From Pacificispira sp040217575 (GTDB taxonomy: Bacteria > Pseudomonadota > Alphaproteobacteria > UBA8366 > Aestuariispiraceae), in contig JAVJPW010000008.1 in the NCBI GenBank assembly GCA_040217575.1, positions 124,001 through 188,000 of the forward strand: a DNA stretch of 64,000 bases. The letters are read 5' to 3'. This document shows, one piece after another, positions 51,392-59,791 of the stretch; position 1 is the first letter of the stretch, and the number at the start of each line of letters is the position of its first letter. Below the pieces are notes generated by a model that saw only the letters and a program-made list of their open reading frames with translations, did not search any database and was not told where the DNA came from. The position numbers and the translations under genes are program-made.

Positions 51392-51700
51392 GTGGTAAGA
51401 ACCATCCTCAGCATTCTGATTCCCTTTATCCTGCCGTTCGTCTGTTTCGCAATCTGGTCCTGGTATGCGAACCGGAAGCGGGAAACGCTGGAACATGGCG
51501 AGGAACTGCAGAAATGGCAGACATGGCCCTGGGGACGGCTGATTCTGACGGGCGGGGTGCTGGTCATCATTTCCCTGGGGTTCCTGTTCTTCGGAAACGA
51601 TCCGATCCCGGAAGGTCGTTGGGTTCCGCCGACGGTGGTCGACGGCGTGGTCGTCCCGGGTCATTTCGAACCGATCGAGCCGTCGAACGACGACTGGTAG
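51392..51700 (+). CDS. Small membrane protein (DUF6111-like)
   Basis: A 102-residue protein with two membrane helices (RTILSILIPFILPFVCFAIW at the N-terminus and GRLILTGGVLVIISLGFLFF in the middle). A short Pro-rich tail RWVPPTVVDGVVVPGHFEPI follows. GTG at 51392 is the start: AAGGAG stands 6 bases before it. The longer frame from 51368 has no ribosome site. Similar proteins lie between NUDIX and CCA-enzyme genes in many alphaproteobacteria. Function unknown. Confidence 0.85.
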   Translation: MVRTILSILIPFILPFVCFAIWSWYANRKRETLEHGEELQKWQTWPWGRLILTGGVLVIISLGFLFFGNDPIPEGRWVPPTVVDGVVVPGHFEPIEPSNDDW

Positions 51701-51710
51701 CGTGACGATC

Positions 51711-52922
51711 ATGACGGCGCAGCTTCCCGATACGCGCTGGATGGCACGGACCGGTGCCGTCGCCGTCTTCGACGCGCTGGAAAGCGCGGGCGGAACCGTG
51801 CGGTTCGTCGGCGGGTGTGTGCGGGACTGTTTTCTGGGCCGCCCGGTCGGTGACATCGACCTGTGTACGGACATGGTGCCGGACACGGTTCGGTCCACAC
51901 TGGAAAATGCCGGCATTCGTGCGGTGCCGACCGGCATCGACTACGGGACGGTCACCGCCGTCGTCCATGGTGATCCGGTGGAGGTGACAAGCCTGCGGCG
52001 CGATGTCGAAACGGACGGGCGCAGGGCCGTTGTCTCCTTTACCACGGATTTTCGCGAAGATTCCCTGCGACGCGATTTTACCATCAATGCGCTTTATGCC
52101 GACAGGTCCGGCGCGGTTACGGATTTCCACGACGGGATTGCCGACCTGGCGGCACAGCGGCTTCGTTTTATCGGCGATGCGACGTCCCGGATTCGCGAGG
52201 ATTATTTGCGCATTCTGCGCTTCTATCGCTTTCTGGGCCAACTGGAATTCGACATCCCGGACGACGAAAATCGTGATGCCTGCCGTGCCGAACGCAAAGG
52301 TCTGGCGCAGCTGAGCGCTGAACGCGTCGCGATGGAAATCCGTAAGATTTTGGGCGCACCAAACCCGTGCCCCGCCGTCGCGGCGATGATGGAAGACGGG
52401 ATTCTGGACTATTGGCTGCCGGAAGCGCGCGATATCGACGCATTGCGGTGCCTGAACGAAATCGAATTCGGGCCGGATCCTGTCCTCAGACTGGCGGTGC
52501 TGACCGCCGGGGCAACGCAGGCAGCGGACATTGCCGACCGGCTGAAACTGTCCGGCGTCGAACGGGATCGCCTGAGCGCGCTGGACCCGAACATGACCGC
52601 GCCAGTTTCGGCGGCGCAAGTCCGCCGACTGGCCTATCGATTGGGACCGGAAGCCGCACGGGACCTTGGCCTTTTCGGGCGGGCACGGGGACAGGATGAA
52701 TGGACCATACTGGTCGAAACTGTCGAATGCTGGACACCGCCGTCCCTGCCGGTTCAGGGGCGTGACGTCCTGGACGCCGGCGTTCCGACAGGCCCCGACG
52801 TTGGGCGAATATTGGACAGGGTTGAAACATACTGGATCGAAAGTGATTTTGAACCGGACCGGTCCGCGCTTATGGAACTGGTGCGGGAAGCCGCAAAAGA
52901 AGGGGGAGGAAGCCAAAAGTGA
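51711..52922 (+). CDS. cca: CCA tRNA nucleotidyltransferase / poly(A)-polymerase-like
   Basis: Adds or repairs the CCA end of tRNAs, 403 residues. Class II nucleotidyltransferase motifs: VRFVGGCVRDCFLGRPVGDI followed by DLCTD (metal-binding Asp pair), VTSLRRDVETDGR, and EDSLRRDFTINALY. The neck region RIREDYLRILRFYRFLGQLE is present. The C-terminal body is divergent. ATG at 51711 is used; a GTG 9 bases earlier is possible. The stop overlaps the next gene's GTG start. Confidence 0.92.
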   Translation: MTAQLPDTRWMARTGAVAVFDALESAGGTVRFVGGCVRDCFLGRPVGDIDLCTDMVPDTVRSTLENAGIRAVPTGIDYGTVTAVVHGDPVEVTSLRRDVETDGRRAVVSFTTDFREDSLRRDFTINALYADRSGAVTDFHDGIADLAAQRLRFIGDATSRIREDYLRILRFYRFLGQLEFDIPDDENRDACRAERKGLAQLSAERVAMEIRKILGAPNPCPAVAAMMEDGILDYWLPEARDIDALRCLNEIEFGPDPVLRLAVLTAGATQAADIADRLKLSGVERDRLSALDPNMTAPVSAAQVRRLAYRLGPEAARDLGLFGRARGQDEWTILVETVECWTPPSLPVQGRDVLDAGVPTGPDVGRILDRVETYWIESDFEPDRSALMELVREAAKEGGGSQK

Positions 52923-53557
52923 GCATCGTCAGGATCTGTTTTTTCGGGGACAGCATTACGGTCGGGACCGGCGACGGTGCCTGCCGTGGTTGGCCGTCCT
53001 ACCTGTGCGAGGCGTCGACAAACGACGGTCATGACATCAGCTGCTACAATCTGGGCATTCGGGCCGAAACGTCGGTCGATGTGGCAAAGCGATGGCGGAT
53101 AGAGGCGGAGCCGCGCCTGCCGCCCCACGTGAACGGGCGTCTGGTATTCAGTTTCGGTCTGAATGACGGTGCGGATGCCTTGGGGGTCGGCCGCCGGGTC
53201 GCGCCGGAAGACAGCCTTTCCACGGTCAGCGCCATGCTGGCGGAAGCCGCGGCGTGGCAAAAAACCCTGTGGGTCGGCATGACACCGCCGCGGATCGAAC
53301 CGCCTTCAATCGAACCGGGGCCCGGCGTCCGCTTCACCTTCTATCGCGAACGCATGGCGGACCTGAACGAAAGATTCAAAGCCACCGCCGCGAAGTTGGG
53401 CATCGACTATATTGATCTGTTCAGCGCGCTGGAAGACATGCCGGACTGGAACCGGGACATGGAAGCCGGGGACGGGGTGCACCCGACTGCGGCCGGGCAC
53501 CAAATGATGGCGGACATCGTCCGCGGCACCGACGCCTGGCAGAACCTGCTGTCCTGA
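52919..53557 (+). CDS. SGNH/GDSL-family hydrolase
   Basis: A 212-residue esterase-like protein. Block I is RICFFGDSITVGTGD with Ser12, block III is FSFGLNDGADALG with the Asn, and the Asp/His pair is in EAGDGVHPTAAGHQM near the C-terminus. No signal peptide, so it is cytosolic. Substrate unknown. GTG start overlaps the cca stop (GTGA), so it is translated with cca. It ends the plus-strand run; a strong stem-loop follows. Confidence 0.85.
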   Translation: MSIVRICFFGDSITVGTGDGACRGWPSYLCEASTNDGHDISCYNLGIRAETSVDVAKRWRIEAEPRLPPHVNGRLVFSFGLNDGADALGVGRRVAPEDSLSTVSAMLAEAAAWQKTLWVGMTPPRIEPPSIEPGPGVRFTFYRERMADLNERFKATAAKLGIDYIDLFSALEDMPDWNRDMEAGDGVHPTAAGHQMMADIVRGTDAWQNLLS

Positions 53558-53610
53558 CAGACCCCGGCGCGGGCCACCCGAGCCATCGGCTGCAAAAAGA
53601 AAAACGAAAG

Positions 53611-53642
53611 AAAAAAGGCCGGGGGCAAATGCCCCCGGCCTT
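53611..53642 (-). terminator. Intrinsic terminator between SGNH gene and binding-protein gene
   Basis: Arms AAGGCCGGGGGC (53615-53626) and GCCCCCGGCCTT (53631-53642) form a perfect 12-base stem with a tetraloop. On the minus strand it is followed by a T-run (complement of the A-tract at 53611-53616), so it best serves the minus-strand binding-protein gene. It may also stop plus-strand transcription of the SGNH gene. Confidence 0.88.
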
Positions 53643-53673
53643 AAAACCAACCAAATCGACTTTTCGATCCGGC

Positions 53674-55287
53674 TTATGCTTCGAACCACCAGCGGTGTGT
53701 GGCGCGTGCACCATCGGATTCCCAGCTGGACGCGATGCTGGGTCCGTGGCGAACGTTCTTCCGGCGACCGCCGACGAAGTTGGTGAACATCGGAATGATG
53801 GTCCCGCCGTCGTCTTTAGCGAGGATGCACATTTCGCGATACATCTCCGCACGCAGCGCTTCGTCCGTCTCGCTCTTCGCCATGATAAGAAGTTCGTTGA
53901 ACCGTTCGTTCTGCCAGTGCGACTCATTCCACGGCGCATCGTCCTTGTACGCGATGGAGAACATCTGGTCCGGGGTCGCGCGTGCGCCCCATTTCACGAA
54001 CACGAACGGCTTGGTCAGCCATACGTCGCCCCAGTAGCCGTCCGCCGGTTCGCGAACCGGCGTGATGTCCAGGCCGGTACCGTTGGCGTGTTCCCGGAAA
54101 AGGGTGACCATGTCGACCGCGCCCGGATAGACGCTGTCGGACGCCGACAGATTGATGCTCAGGCTGGAATGACCGGCCTGTTCCAGATGCCATTTCGCCT
54201 TGTCGGGATCATAGGGGCGCTGTTCCAGACCTTCGGGGTAATAGGGCATGTTGGGGGAGACATGGAAGTCATTGCCGACTGTTGCCGTGCCGAAGGCGAT
54301 CTTTTCAATGATTTCCTCGCGGTTGATCGCGTATTTCAGCGCCAACCGAACATTGACGTCGTCGAACGGCGCCGTGTCGCAGAACATCGGCAACGTGATC
54401 GCCGATCCGCTGGGAACATCGTCGATTTCGACATCCGGGCTGCGCGCCAGAAGCGACAGCGTTTTCAGATCGACAGAGGTAATGGCGTCCACATCGCCCG
54501 TGACCAGTGCGGTCTGACGGGCGTTCGGGTCGTTCAGAATGGTGACTTCGATTTCATCGAAATAGGCGCCTTCGCGATGCCAACCGTCATGACGTTCCAG
54601 AATGCCGCCGATCCCGAATTGCCAGTCCCGAATCTTGTACGGGCCGGACCCCATACCGGACTCCCAGTCGATGGAGCCGTCTTCGTTGGCCGGGCAGATG
54701 ACCGCATGGTAATCGGTAAAGAACCACGGCAGGTCCGCCACCCCTTCGGAAAGGGTTAGCTTGATCGCATGGTCGCCATCCGCCTGGACATCTTCGATGG
54801 GGGAGAATAGCGCCTTCACCGCGGACGTGGAATCGTCGCCGCGGTGATGGTTGATGGACGCGATCACATCGTTGGAGGTCACCGGGCGTCCGTCGTGGAA
54901 AGTCGCATCCTTGTTGATTTCAAATACCCACTGCGTCGCACCCTCGGATGAACTCCAGGAGTCCGCCAGATCCGGGCCAAGACCGTTTTCAGACGTGATT
55001 TCGGTCAAATAGCTGCGGAACGTGTGCGCAAGTTGGATGTGCTGGACACTGTAATAGGTTCCGGGATCGTGGGTGTCGCTGGTATTGCCGTCATGGACCC
55101 CGAATTTGAAGGTGCCGCCGTTTGTTGGCGTCGACGCCGCAACGCGTTCGCTCCACATCGTCGATGCGGCCGCGGCGGTAAGGCCAGCGGTCACCGCATG
55201 ATTCATGAATTGGCGGCGATCAAGTTTCCGGCCCTTCGCCGCCTCTACGATGCGGTCCAAGGTCCGTTTGGTTTCATAATCTTGCAT
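53674..55287 (-). CDS. ABC transporter substrate-binding protein, peptide/opine family (paralog 1)
   Basis: A 537-residue family-5 solute-binding protein. A twin-arginine signal (DRRQFMNHAVTAGLTAAAAS, about 24-45) sends it to the periplasm folded. The mature part has GTFKFGVHDGNTSDTHDPGT, the family stretch WVFEINKDATFHDGRPVTSN, and MRLALK-like VRLALKYAINREEIIEKIAF. It is a close paralog of the gene at 55878, sharing long identical stretches such as HVSPNMPYYP/HVSPNMPYHP and LNDPNARQTALVTGDVDAIT. ATG at 55287 is used because the frame above it is non-coding-like. It has its own terminator and no permease of its own. Confidence 0.87.
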   Translation of the reverse strand: MQDYETKRTLDRIVEAAKGRKLDRRQFMNHAVTAGLTAAAASTMWSERVAASTPTNGGTFKFGVHDGNTSDTHDPGTYYSVQHIQLAHTFRSYLTEITSENGLGPDLADSWSSSEGATQWVFEINKDATFHDGRPVTSNDVIASINHHRGDDSTSAVKALFSPIEDVQADGDHAIKLTLSEGVADLPWFFTDYHAVICPANEDGSIDWESGMGSGPYKIRDWQFGIGGILERHDGWHREGAYFDEIEVTILNDPNARQTALVTGDVDAITSVDLKTLSLLARSPDVEIDDVPSGSAITLPMFCDTAPFDDVNVRLALKYAINREEIIEKIAFGTATVGNDFHVSPNMPYYPEGLEQRPYDPDKAKWHLEQAGHSSLSINLSASDSVYPGAVDMVTLFREHANGTGLDITPVREPADGYWGDVWLTKPFVFVKWGARATPDQMFSIAYKDDAPWNESHWQNERFNELLIMAKSETDEALRAEMYREMCILAKDDGGTIIPMFTNFVGGRRKNVRHGPSIASSWESDGARATHRWWFEA

Positions 55288-55877
55288 CTGTTGCTTTCTC
55301 CCTGTTGCAATCAGTTTTACTTCTGAAGGCCGCGAACAACGGGTCCGCAGGACCTGCACATTCCGGGGCAAACTCTGTTTTTCTTGTGGAACTCTTACAC
55401 GAAATAAATCGCGTGCGAAGCCTGGGGACCGCCCGCCTTCGAAAATATTTTTGTTGCCCCATTCAGTGGTGGACCTTGGTTCGCACCTTACAACATATCG
55501 CTGCACCACTGTCCGGCTACTCGATTAGCGAATGCTTCCATACTACTTGCGACCGTTTCGTGAACACAGGAATCCGAAAACCGAATTCCCAAGATCTCAT
55601 GCATCCCGTAATTGAAAGAAAATCACAGACCGCCTCATAAATCTTTTTATATAAGAAAAATATGAAAAAGCGCATTAACCATTCCTATGCAGCCAAATTC
55701 ATAATAATGAATCTTAAAAGGCAACATGTTGTACATAGGTTAAATCACCCCCCAATCATATGGGGCGCCTTCAAATATTGGTGAAATCGCCAACGCGAAG
55801 GGGTTGCAGGTAAGTTTTTTTATGTAAGACTTCACGTTCATAATTACAAAATTCCACAACAGAACAGCGGAGGGGTT
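55288..55877. promoter_or_regulatory. Divergent regulatory region between two paralogous binding-protein genes
   Basis: 590 bases without a supportable gene. The right part (about 55590-55870) is strongly A+T-rich and holds small symmetric elements: TTCAT-AATA-ATGAA at 55698-55711 and the perfect palindrome CAACATGTTG at 55722-55731. Promoters for both outward genes should be here. Which protein binds them is unknown; no regulator gene lies next to the locus. Confidence 0.5.
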
Positions 55878-57497
55878 ATGTCCGAGGGTAAATACAATGA
55901 AATGATCGAGCGTATGGCGGAGGAGGCCCGTCGCGGCCGCCTGTCGCGGCGTGATTTTACGCGCTACGCTGTCGCCGCCGGGCTTGGCACTTCGGTCGCG
56001 GCAAGCGCCTGGAAATCCAAAGTCGCCATGGCGGCACCGCAAAGCGGCGGCACATTCCGTTTGGGAACCCATGACGGTAACACGTCGGACAGCCACGATC
56101 CCGGCACCTATCTCAGCTTCTCGATCATTCAGCTGGCACACACCTATCGCAGCTACCTGACGCAGATTAATCCCGACAACACGCTTGGCGGCGACCTTGC
56201 GGAAAGCTGGTCCGCGTCTGACGACGCGACCGAGTGGACGTTCGAACTGAACCCCGGCGCATCCTTCCACAGCGGCAAGCCGGTGACGGCGGATGACGTC
56301 ATCGCGTCGATGAACCTGCATCGCGGCGAAGACAGTACGTCCGCGGCAACCGCGCTTCTGAAAGATGTGGAAGACATCACCAAGAACGGTAACCATTCGG
56401 TGACATTCAAGCTGGCGACCGGCAATGCGGACCTGCCATGGTTGATGACCGACTATCACCTGGCGATCGTACCGGGCAATTCGGACGGTACCGCCAACTG
56501 GCAGGGTGGTGACGGGTCCGGCCCCTACAAGATTGTGGATCACGAGTTCGGTGTCGGCACCAAACTGGAACGCCATGACGGCTGGCACGGGGAAGGCGCC
56601 TATTTCGATTCGGTCGAAATGACCGTCCTGAACGACCCGAACGCCCGTCAGACGGCACTGGTCACCGGGGACGTGGACGCGATCACGCAGCTTGAATTGC
56701 GCACCCTTGCCCTGTTGCAGCGCGACCCGAACATCGAAATCGACAATGTGCCCAGTGGTGCGGCAATCACCATGCCGATGCATTGTGACACGGCGCCGTT
56801 CGACAATGTCGATGTCCGGAACGCCCTGAAACTGGCGATCAACCGGGAAGACATTATCGAAAAGATCGCGTTCGGCACGGCCATTCCGGGGAATGATTTC
56901 CACGTTTCGCCGAACATGCCCTACCACCCGGGCGATTCGATCCCGCAGCGGACATATGATCCGGATCAGGCCCGATCCCTTCTGCAGCGTGCCGGTGCGG
57001 AGGACCTGACGGTCAATATTTCCGTTGCCGACAGCGTCTATTCCGGTGCGGTCGACATGTGCGTCCTTTATGCGGAACATGCAAAGGAAGCGGGGATCAC
57101 CATCAATGTCGTGCGGGAACCGAACGACGGATATTATTCCGACGTCTGGCTGACGAAGCCGTTCTGCATGGTTCAGTGGGGCGCGCGGCCGACACCGGAC
57201 GTCATGCTGAGCCTGGCCTACAAGGATGACGCGGCCTGGAACGAAAGCCGTTGGCAGAACGAACGGTTCAATGAACTGCTGCGTGCGGCCAAGGCGGAAC
57301 TCGATCAGGATGTCCGCGCGGCGCAATATGCGGAAATGTGCCAACTGGCCCGTGACGACGGCGGCACCATCATCCCGATGTTCACCAACTTCGTCTATGC
57401 ACGGCGCAAGAACGTCCAGCACGGACCTGACCTTGCCGCCTCGTGGCAGTGTGACGGTGCGCGGGCGTGCAGCCGCTGGTGGTTCGACGACGCGTAA
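55878..57497 (+). CDS. ABC transporter substrate-binding protein, peptide/opine family (paralog 2)
   Basis: A 539-residue family-5 solute-binding protein. The twin-arginine signal (LSRRDFTRYAVAAGLGTSVA, about 21-41) ends near residue 50. Domain stretches: GGTFRLGTHDGNTSDSHDPG, WTFELNPGASFHSGKPVTAD, and DVRNALKLAINREDIIEKIA. The C-terminus WQCDGARACSRWWFDD matches the paralog's SDGARATHRWWFEA. It lies at the head of the permease-ATPase genes, so it is the likely main receptor. Substrate is unknown; a family-5 protein with this Tat signal often serves opines, amines or small peptides. Confidence 0.9.
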   Translation: MSEGKYNEMIERMAEEARRGRLSRRDFTRYAVAAGLGTSVAASAWKSKVAMAAPQSGGTFRLGTHDGNTSDSHDPGTYLSFSIIQLAHTYRSYLTQINPDNTLGGDLAESWSASDDATEWTFELNPGASFHSGKPVTADDVIASMNLHRGEDSTSAATALLKDVEDITKNGNHSVTFKLATGNADLPWLMTDYHLAIVPGNSDGTANWQGGDGSGPYKIVDHEFGVGTKLERHDGWHGEGAYFDSVEMTVLNDPNARQTALVTGDVDAITQLELRTLALLQRDPNIEIDNVPSGAAITMPMHCDTAPFDNVDVRNALKLAINREDIIEKIAFGTAIPGNDFHVSPNMPYHPGDSIPQRTYDPDQARSLLQRAGAEDLTVNISVADSVYSGAVDMCVLYAEHAKEAGITINVVREPNDGYYSDVWLTKPFCMVQWGARPTPDVMLSLAYKDDAAWNESRWQNERFNELLRAAKAELDQDVRAAQYAEMCQLARDDGGTIIPMFTNFVYARRKNVQHGPDLAASWQCDGARACSRWWFDDA

Positions 57498-57510
57498 CAT
57501 CCCATAGTCA

Positions 57511-57575
57511 GCCGGTCATTTGACCGGCCAAACGCAGGAAGGGCGGGCGTTCGGGTAATTCACCGTCGCCCGCCC
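57511..57575 (+). other. Two intercistronic stem-loops between binding protein and permease genes
   Basis: Stem 1: GCCGGTCA (57511-57518)/TGACCGGC (57521-57528), perfect. Stem 2: GGGCGGGCG (57541-57549)/CGCCCGCCC (57567-57575), perfect. Neither has a U-tract. They lie just after the binding-protein stop and before a 180-base leader of the permease genes. They are likely to protect the upstream message and reduce permease expression, as in other binding-protein operons. Confidence 0.65.
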
Positions 57576-57756
57576 AACGCGTTTCGGACGCAATTTGGTT
57601 ATTATTCGGCGCGTTTATGAATAATCACCGACTCTATGACCATAATATGATATCGGTGTACCCATGTCCGTGCGCTGCGCCTAAACAGACAACAATGCCT
57701 CAAACAAGGGCAATGGCGTGATTTGCGCGGACCATAACGTTCAATAGGGGGATTTA

Positions 57757-58713
57757 ATGGGTGACGTCCTAGGAATAATAGTAAAGCGGCTGGGATTGGG
57801 GTTGGTCACACTTTTCGTGATTTCAATCATCATCTTCAGCGCGGTCGAAATGCTACCGGGGGATCCGGCACAAGCGGTGCTTGGACAGGGGGCCACGGAA
57901 GAAAACCTGGCGGCAATGCGCCGTCAGATGGGTTTGGATATGCCGGCGCCCTTGCGCTACCTGGACTGGCTGTCCGGGGCCGTTATCGGTGACTTCGGTA
58001 ACTCGTTGATCACGCAAGACCCTGTCAGCGAACGTATTGGCCCACGGTTTGCCAACACGCTGTTCCTGGCCTGCTATGCCGCGGCGATTGCCGTGCCGAT
58101 ATCCATCGTGCTGGGGGTGATCGTGGCGCTGCTTCGCAACACGCTGTTCGACCGTGTGGCGAACGTCCTGACACTGACATCCATATCCTCACCCGAGTTC
58201 TTTCTGGGGTACATCCTTATTTTGTACCTATCGGTGAAAAGCGGAATGTTCCCATCGTTGGCTTCGCTGAACGATGACATGACATTCGGCGAATTGCTTC
58301 ATCGAACGTTCCTGCCTGCCTTGACGATGGTTCTGGTCGTCGTCGCGCATATGATGCGTATGACGCGGGCGGCCATCATCAACCTGCTCGCCTCACCCTA
58401 TATCGAAATGGCGCGGCTGAAGGGGATGCCGGCCTGGAAAGTCATCGTTAAACATGCCCTCCCGAACGCCTGGGCGCCGATCATCAACGTGATCGCGTTG
58501 AACCTGGCCTACCTGATCACCGGCGTGGTCCTGGTCGAGGTGGTGTTCGTCTATCCCGGCATTGGACAGCTTTTGGTCGACAGTGTGACCAAACGCGACT
58601 TCGCAATCGTCCAGGCCTGTTGTTTGATCTTTGCCGCGACGTTCATCCTCTTGAACCTGACGGCCGACGTGCTCGCGATTCTGACGAATCCGCGTCTGCG
58701 TCATAAGAAGTAA
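57757..58713 (+). CDS. ABC transporter permease, DppB/OppB type
   Basis: A 318-residue inner-membrane subunit with six helices. N-terminal VTLFVISIIIFSAVEMLPGD and LGQGATEENLAAMRRQMGLD are typical for DppB. The EAA loop is EMARLKGMPAWKVIVKHALP, followed by NAWAPIINVIALNLAYLITG. A G-rich ribosome site (AGGGGG) precedes the ATG. It pairs with the next permease. Confidence 0.92.
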   Translation: MGDVLGIIVKRLGLGLVTLFVISIIIFSAVEMLPGDPAQAVLGQGATEENLAAMRRQMGLDMPAPLRYLDWLSGAVIGDFGNSLITQDPVSERIGPRFANTLFLACYAAAIAVPISIVLGVIVALLRNTLFDRVANVLTLTSISSPEFFLGYILILYLSVKSGMFPSLASLNDDMTFGELLHRTFLPALTMVLVVVAHMMRMTRAAIINLLASPYIEMARLKGMPAWKVIVKHALPNAWAPIINVIALNLAYLITGVVLVEVVFVYPGIGQLLVDSVTKRDFAIVQACCLIFAATFILLNLTADVLAILTNPRLRHKK

Positions 58714-58725
58714 GGGAGGGGGAGC

Positions 58726-59790
58726 ATGAATTACTTCGTAATCGGATACTACGCGCTTCTGATTGGGGCGTCGTGCTACTTCGCAAGCACCGGCAAACGC
58801 GGACCGTTCATGACGATCTTCTCGCTGACGCTGGTGTCGTTCATCGTCGGCATCGTCGGCGGCGAAAGCGCGCTTTGGACGGTCACCATACTTGCAGGCA
58901 TCATCGCCTTCTCGGCCGGGACCGCCTATGCGTTCCGGGAGTTTCTGATCGTGATCACACCGTCGGAAACCCAGAAGGCACTGCGCACGGCGCCACTGAC
59001 GGCCAGCTTCGGCATGTTCGTCATCATGACCTATGCGATCGCGGGGATCTTTGCCCCGATCATCGCGCCCTTCTCGGAATCGGAAGTCATCGGTGCCGCC
59101 TTTGCCCCGGCGGACGAAACCATGCTGCTGGGGGGCGACCAGTTGGGTCGCGACCTGTTCAGCCGCCTGGTCTATGGCGCGCGGAACACAGTCGGCCTGG
59201 CGTTGGTCGCCACGATTGCCGCCTTCGTCATGGGGGCCATCGCCGGCCTTCTGGCGGCGACAAAGGGCGGATGGTTCGATCAGTTCATGGGCCGGGTCGC
59301 CGACGTGATCATGTCGATCCCGTCACTGATCTTTGCCCTGCTGATGCTTTCCATTTTCGGGACAAACCTGATCGTCCTGGTCATCATCATCGCGGTGATC
59401 TATTCGCCCCGCGTGTTCCGGCTTACACGGGCCGTCGCGGGCAACATCGTCGTCATGGACTATATCGAAGCCGCCCGGTTGCGCGGTGAAGGGATGTGGT
59501 ACCTGATCCGCAAGGAGATTTTGCCGAACTCCACCGCACCGCTGATCGCGGAATTCGGACTTGAGTTCTGTTTCGTCTTCCTGCTGCTGTCCGGCCTGTC
59601 CTTCCTGGGTCTCGGCATTCAGCCGCCGACCGCGGACTGGGGGTCGATGGTGCGCGAGAATGCGACGCTGATCTCGTTCGGTGAAATCACGCCGCTGATT
59701 CCGGCTGCCGCGATTGCCTTGCTGACGGTGGCGGTCAACTTCGTTGTCGACTGGATGCTCTTCCGTTCATCCGGCCTGAAGGAGCAATAA
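58726..59790 (+). CDS. ABC transporter permease, DppC/OppC type, with extended N-terminus
   Basis: A 354-residue inner-membrane subunit. An unusual N-terminal part (about 1-75) has three extra hydrophobic segments (YFVIGYYALLIGASCYFAST, FMTIFSLTLVSFIVGIVGG, ILAGIIAFSAGTAYAF). The normal DppC domain follows: LLGGDQLGRDLFSRLVYGAR, the EAA loop EAARLRGEGMWYLIRKEILP, and LGIQPPTADWGSMV. Standard DppC has about 280-300 residues with one N-terminal helix, so the extra helices are a distinct feature. It is 12 bases after the first permease and 1 base before the ATPase gene. Confidence 0.9.
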   Translation: MNYFVIGYYALLIGASCYFASTGKRGPFMTIFSLTLVSFIVGIVGGESALWTVTILAGIIAFSAGTAYAFREFLIVITPSETQKALRTAPLTASFGMFVIMTYAIAGIFAPIIAPFSESEVIGAAFAPADETMLLGGDQLGRDLFSRLVYGARNTVGLALVATIAAFVMGAIAGLLAATKGGWFDQFMGRVADVIMSIPSLIFALLMLSIFGTNLIVLVIIIAVIYSPRVFRLTRAVAGNIVVMDYIEAARLRGEGMWYLIRKEILPNSTAPLIAEFGLEFCFVFLLLSGLSFLGLGIQPPTADWGSMVRENATLISFGEITPLIPAAAIALLTVAVNFVVDWMLFRSSGLKEQ

Positions 59791-59791
59791 G

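Noticed and set aside
55660..55690. CtrA-like half-site (TTAACCAT) in the divergent control region
   Set aside because: A single half-site in A+T-rich DNA is not enough to support CtrA control.
55740..57500. Long minus-strand frame of 586 codons antisense to paralog 2
   Set aside because: The plus strand encodes a complete binding protein with a Tat signal; the opposite frame has no domain.
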